Positions 15,223-17,667 of a stretch of 17,667 nt of DNA are shown here, one piece after another. Numbering within the stretch: position 1 is the stretch's first letter; every line of letters starts with the position of its first letter. Below the pieces are notes generated by a model that worked only from the letters and a program-made list of their open reading frames with translations, ran no database searches and was not told the origin of the DNA. The translations under genes and the position numbers were made by a program. This DNA is from Candidatus Bathyarchaeota archaeon (GTDB lineage Archaea > Thermoproteota > Bathyarchaeia > Bathyarchaeales > Bathycorpusculaceae): the NCBI GenBank assembly GCA_030673805.1, contig DAOVIH010000018.1, positions 1-17,667 of the forward strand. Reading direction: 5' to 3'.

Positions 15223-15978
15223 TTAAGAAAGGGTGATAAACCTTAGTATCATCATAAGCAGTATTCCTAACAAAAATACTATGAATCGGACTAAAGCTTC
15301 GATTGAGCTTTGTTTGAACCTGATCTCTGGAATTAGGTCTGTGCCGGCGATGTAGATGAAGTTCCCTGCAGCGAAAGGGATGAAAAGTGCCATTGCTCCC
15401 CCTAACCAACTGTACAAGAAGTACCCGATGATACCACCTACTATAATCGTTGTTGCTGTTAGAAAGTTTAGGGCTAGGGCCTTGGTTTTTTCAAATCCGC
15501 CATAGACCAAGACTCCGAAATCACCTATTTCCTGAGGAATTTCGTGTAGTGCAATTGCTAGGGTGGTTGTGACTCCAATGTTGAAGCTAACCATGAAAGA
15601 AGCTGCTAGTACTATGCCATCAATGAAATTGTGAATTCCATCACTGACTAATGTCAAATAGGAAAAAGGCAGTATCTTTGGGTGGCTTGTGGAGTGGTGA
15701 TGGTGCCAGCTGATCAATTGTTCCAAAACAAAGAAAGTGCAAAAGCCAGCGAGCAAGAACGAGAATGTTATCAGAAGCGAAATTTCATCGACCCCAATTT
15801 CAAGAATTGCCTCTGGTATAAGATGAAGAAACGCTCCGCCTATCAACGCTCCTGCCGAGAAAGCTACTAAAACCAGTAGAATCTTTTTGAGAATCTCTTC
15901 TTTGAAGAATAACACAAGGGCTCCGATAAAAGCAATCAGGCTTATTAGCAACGTAGCCGTAAGTATCCAAACCAACAC
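15223..15978 (-). CDS. ZIP-family divalent metal transporter
   Basis: A 251-residue ZIP (SLC39/ZupT-like) membrane protein with about eight hydrophobic segments. The metal-binding motifs are HNFIDG (116-121) in the fourth transmembrane helix and HEIPQE (145-150) in the fifth. A short His run (W-HHHH, 91-95) sits in the cytoplasmic loop before them, as in other ZIPs. It would bring zinc, iron or manganese into the cytoplasm. The start is GTG (or the next codon, TTG), with a GGTGAT Shine-Dalgarno element six bases upstream that overlaps the regulator's stop codon. Only seven bases separate it from the DtxR-like gene, so the two are surely co-transcribed and probably translationally coupled. Confidence 0.92.
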   Translation of the reverse strand: MLVWILTATLLISLIAFIGALVLFFKEEILKKILLVLVAFSAGALIGGAFLHLIPEAILEIGVDEISLLITFSFLLAGFCTFFVLEQLISWHHHHSTSHPKILPFSYLTLVSDGIHNFIDGIVLAASFMVSFNIGVTTTLAIALHEIPQEIGDFGVLVYGGFEKTKALALNFLTATTIIVGGIIGYFLYSWLGGAMALFIPFAAGNFIYIAGTDLIPEIRFKQSSIEALVRFIVFLLGILLMMILRFITLS

Positions 15979-15985
15979 TTTCTAA

Positions 15986-16441
15986 TCACCACACAGCATC
16001 ATTTTTCAAGTGCTTGCAATCGTAGTCTGCGTAAATCTCCTTCTTGCAAGGACACACAACAGGGTGGTTGTAAGTGGAGCAAATGTTGTTTGCCAAGGCT
16101 TCAGAACAATAATAGTCTATCTTTGAGGCTTCATTGCACGCTTTTTTTGGAGGATAATTCATGGTTTTTACAAACAGCGTTTCTAGCAAACGATGCCTCC
16201 TCAAAAGCTTTTGAGCTTCAGCGGTTCCCCTCTCAGTAAGCTTGATTCCATAATAGGGCGTGTATTCTACCAAGTTCTTCTTTGCGAGTTTCTGGAAAGA
16301 TTCAGTTACTGTAGCTGGGGTAACCTTTAGAACTCTGGATACGGTTGTGGTTGTGACTCTGTTGCAGTCCTCAACTTGTTTTCTGTAAACAAGGGTCAGG
16401 TATTGGGCTTCCTTTCGAGTTAAGGTGCCATCTATATCCAA
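15986..16441 (-). CDS. DtxR/MntR-family metal-dependent regulator, Cys-rich variant
   Basis: A 151-residue protein. Residues about 8-75 form the winged helix-turn-helix (EAQYLTLVYR..., VSRVLKVTPATVTESFQKLAKKNLVEY), and 76-125 the dimerisation and metal domain with RRHRLLETLF. In the usual family pattern the metal ligands include H-x-EA and E-H-x2-S; here those positions read C-N-EA (C102) and D-Y-Y-C (C112), and further cysteines follow at 121, 130, 132 and 142 (HPVVCPCKKEI). Sensing of a thiophilic metal such as zinc, or of iron-sulfur status, is therefore plausible. The start is TTG; an upstream in-frame TAG leaves no other choice. It probably represses its own operon with the ZIP gene through the dyad at 16464-16500. 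Confidence 0.88.
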   Translation of the reverse strand: MDIDGTLTRKEAQYLTLVYRKQVEDCNRVTTTTVSRVLKVTPATVTESFQKLAKKNLVEYTPYYGIKLTERGTAEAQKLLRRHRLLETLFVKTMNYPPKKACNEASKIDYYCSEALANNICSTYNHPVVCPCKKEIYADYDCKHLKNDAVW

Positions 16442-16463
16442 GTGAGAACCACACTACTAGGCA

Positions 16464-16500
16464 TTTAGGTGTTGTTTAAAAATATTTGGTTAAACCTAAA
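16464..16500 (-). promoter_or_regulatory. DtxR-type operator dyad spanning the TATA box
   Basis: TTTAGGT (16464-16470) and ACCTAAA (16494-16500) are exact inverted half-sites separated by 23 bases. The right arm is also part of a 15-bp near-palindrome, TTtGGTTaAACCtAA. The half-site TTAGGT matches that of the bacterial DtxR box. Between the arms is the A/T box TTTTTAAA (minus, about 16474-16482), which sets a transcription start about 12 bases before the TTG at 16441. Binding of the regulator would block the promoter, giving autoregulation of regulator and transporter. Confidence 0.55.
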
Positions 16501-16599
16501 TTTTTTCTTTGGGAAAAGAACATTGAGAGAATTTTCAAGAACCCAGAGAAGGCTACTTAATAGCTTCAATTAGGTAGATTGTCTGAGAATCCGTTAATA

Positions 16600-16654
16600 T
16601 GCCGAGGGCCGGGTTTGAACCGGAGGCAAGTGGAAATATCACCCGCAAATCCCT
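16600..16654 (-). pseudogene. Orphan tRNA 3'-half-like sequence (Ser-type?)
   Basis: On the minus strand, TCCGG-TTCAAAC-CCGGC (16608-16624) forms a T-arm with four of five pairs. It is followed by CCTCGGC, which looks like the 3' acceptor strand, and discriminator A at 16600. Ahead of it, GCGGGTG and CACTTGC (16640-16646 and 16626-16632) form a 7-bp arm that needs G-U pairs on this strand only, resembling the long variable arm of tRNA-Ser. GGGAT before that could be the 3' anticodon strand. No matching 5' half (GCCGAGG...) exists in the window; an A-run replaces it. It may be a relic or attachment site left by an insertion, or the 3' half of a split tRNA. Confidence 0.45.
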
Positions 16655-16691
16655 TTTTTTAAAAAAAACAAAGACGCCCACGTTTTGGTGC

Positions 16692-16697
16692 TTTAAA
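16692..16697 (-). promoter_or_regulatory. TATA box ahead of the orphan tRNA half
   Basis: The minus strand reads ATATTTAAAG seven bases past the flavodoxin stop codon. A transcript would start near 16669, just before the A-run and the tRNA 3'-half-like sequence. This would be an odd place for a promoter unless the fragment is expressed. Confidence 0.35.
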
Positions 16698-16703
16698 TAT
16701 CCA

Positions 16704-17174
16704 TTATTGGCTTCTAAGTTGACCCACTAGTTTCTTCCCGAAATCTACACATTTGGATAGTTCCCCTTCCACTATAGGACCCCGTATCCCATTCACTCTT
16801 ATTGATAGTCCAGGTGAAACTAGATTTAGGTTGGACAGTTTCTTCTCCACCATTTTTCCTAGTTTTTTCACCGCTCTATCGACAGTTCTTATCTTTCCAG
16901 CATAAGTACCGAAAACAGCCACATTTTTCGATTTCAGATCAAGTTCAGCCAACCTATTAACAAACTTCTTCATAGCTTGGGAAGGTCTACCCATGTGATT
17001 TGGTGCACCAAGTACTATTGTATCAAAATCAGCCACTTTTCTAATATCGACGTCCTTGACGTATCCAATGGCAGTTTCAATTCCCTCAACTTCCCTTATT
17101 CCTTCCAAGATGTTCTCTGCAGCAAGTTTTGTGTTGCCATATTTCGAGTCATAAACGACAAAAACTTTTTCCAA
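16704..17174 (-). CDS. Flavodoxin-family protein
   Basis: A 156-residue FMN-binding flavodoxin-like protein. VFVVYDSKYGNT (4-15) holds the phosphate-binding loop, IVLGAPNHMGRPSQ (about 53-66) and VAVFGTYAG (about 85-93) match the two flavin-contacting loops. Single-domain flavodoxins of this length carry electrons in the cytoplasm; the partner is unknown. The start is TTG, supported by GAGAGG six bases upstream. A TATA-like TTGATTATAG is near 17205-17212. It is monocistronic unless transcription continues into the orphan tRNA half downstream. Confidence 0.9.
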   Translation of the reverse strand: MEKVFVVYDSKYGNTKLAAENILEGIREVEGIETAIGYVKDVDIRKVADFDTIVLGAPNHMGRPSQAMKKFVNRLAELDLKSKNVAVFGTYAGKIRTVDRAVKKLGKMVEKKLSNLNLVSPGLSIRVNGIRGPIVEGELSKCVDFGKKLVGQLRSQ

Positions 17175-17407
17175 AGGATTCCTCTCAATCGGTTAATAAT
17201 ACAAGCAGCTATAATCAAAGTGTTTTTGTTTTTATTGGTATCGGAAGAATAATTCAATGGGGTGCTCGCATTCAACTTTAGATGGTTTTCGCAACTATCT
17301 GAGTGTTTGGGCAATCAATCCATGTTGTAAACCTTACATACATAAGGTTGATTCAATGGGAACCAGCGTTCTCCTGCAAAACAACAGTAGATGAGGTGCT
17401 TCAGAAG

Positions 17408-17548
17408 ATGCTCGATGAGAAAATGCGCGAGTTCTGGCTCCGCCTAGCCAAGTTTGCAGAAGACAACTATCTAGACAAAAACGACTTATTCGCAAAACAC
17501 CCCTATGTCGCGAACACTGTCAAACGGGAAACAAAGACTGAAACTTAG
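17408..17548 (+). CDS. Small hypothetical protein
   Basis: A 46-residue, helical-looking charged protein (MLDEKMREFWLRLAKFAED...), with no family I recognise. The frame is open back to a GTG at 17303, but ATG 17408 has a GAGGTG Shine-Dalgarno element ten bases upstream, and a TATA-like sequence near 17338-17343 would start transcription around 17365, excluding the longest version. GTG 17396 is a second option. The composition looks coding and T-runs follow the stop codon. It is moderately likely to be real. Confidence 0.5.
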   Translation: MLDEKMREFWLRLAKFAEDNYLDKNDLFAKHPYVANTVKRETKTET

Positions 17549-17549
17549 T

Positions 17550-17577
17550 CTCCTTTTTTCTCCTTTTTTCTGATTTT
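17550..17577 (+). terminator. Repeated T-runs after the small hypothetical gene
   Basis: TCTCCTTTTTT occurs twice in direct succession right after the stop codon, then another T5 run. This is a typical archaeal T-rich terminator. Confidence 0.5.
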
Positions 17578-17640
17578 TGTGTCTTGCAGGAAAGCAATCG
17601 AGGTGAGATAAACTCAGTTTTTTTGTTGCTGGAGTGCGGA

Positions 17641-17656
17641 GGGTGGGACCCCACCC
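17641..17656. repeat. GC-rich 7-bp inverted repeat at the window edge
   Basis: GGGTGGG and CCCACCC are separated by two bases. Flanking CTGG (near 17630) and CCAG (last four bases) could add an outer helix of four pairs. It stands out in AT-rich DNA and might be part of an RNA gene or terminator that extends past the window. Confidence 0.4.
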
Positions 17657-17667
17657 TAATTTACCAG

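Noticed and set aside
1..17667. CRISPR array, IS element or prophage
   Set aside because: No regularly spaced repeats, transposase, integrase or phage structural genes are visible.

Overview
The window looks like a chromosomal segment of an uncultured archaeon, most plausibly of the TACK side and perhaps Bathyarchaeia-like; that lineage call is inference. Supporting signs are TATA boxes about 25 bases ahead of several starts, at least one apparently leaderless gene (mtnP), many TTG/GTG starts, a tRNA without encoded CCA, a small eL38 ribosomal protein gene, a RadA-family recombinase, and archaeal-type MTA phosphorylase and GIY-YIG (Uri/DUF123) proteins. The DNA is AT-rich. I see no phage, IS element or CRISPR array.

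Left part (1-4350): a Nudix-like gene (+) converges on a two-gene DrrAB-type ABC exporter operon (-), preceded by a DUF4013 membrane protein with a C-terminal zinc ribbon (-). Middle (4350-9570): a 630-base gene-free stretch holds a strong candidate structured RNA (13-bp closing helix, TATA box upstream, T-run downstream). After it come a RadA-like gene whose homology starts upstream of any usable start codon, a VOC protein, and eL38, all on +. On the minus strand lie tRNA-Gly(GCC), a GIY-YIG protein and a large thioredoxin-domain (DUF255) protein.

Right part (9570-15080): on +, an array of CAATA/TATTG words and a TATA box precede a possible 40-residue CxxC leader peptide. This overlaps an FMN-binding glutamate-synthase-family gene with an unusual N-terminal Cys cluster. 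A B12-binding radical SAM gene follows, then the mtnP-apt pair, which turns methylthioadenosine into adenine and adenine into AMP.

Far right (15080-17667): on -, a DtxR-family regulator with Cys replacing usual metal ligands forms a tight operon with a ZIP metal transporter, behind a dyad of TTTAGGT half-sites that brackets its TATA box. Between this operon and a flavodoxin gene is a tRNA 3'-half-like fragment with its own TATA box and no 5' half. A short hypothetical gene and a GC-rich hairpin end the window.

The candidates I rate as most novel are the RNA at 4471-4646, the orphan tRNA 3' half at 16600-16654, the RadA start anomaly, and the Cys-rich DtxR/ZIP circuit. None is proven from sequence alone.
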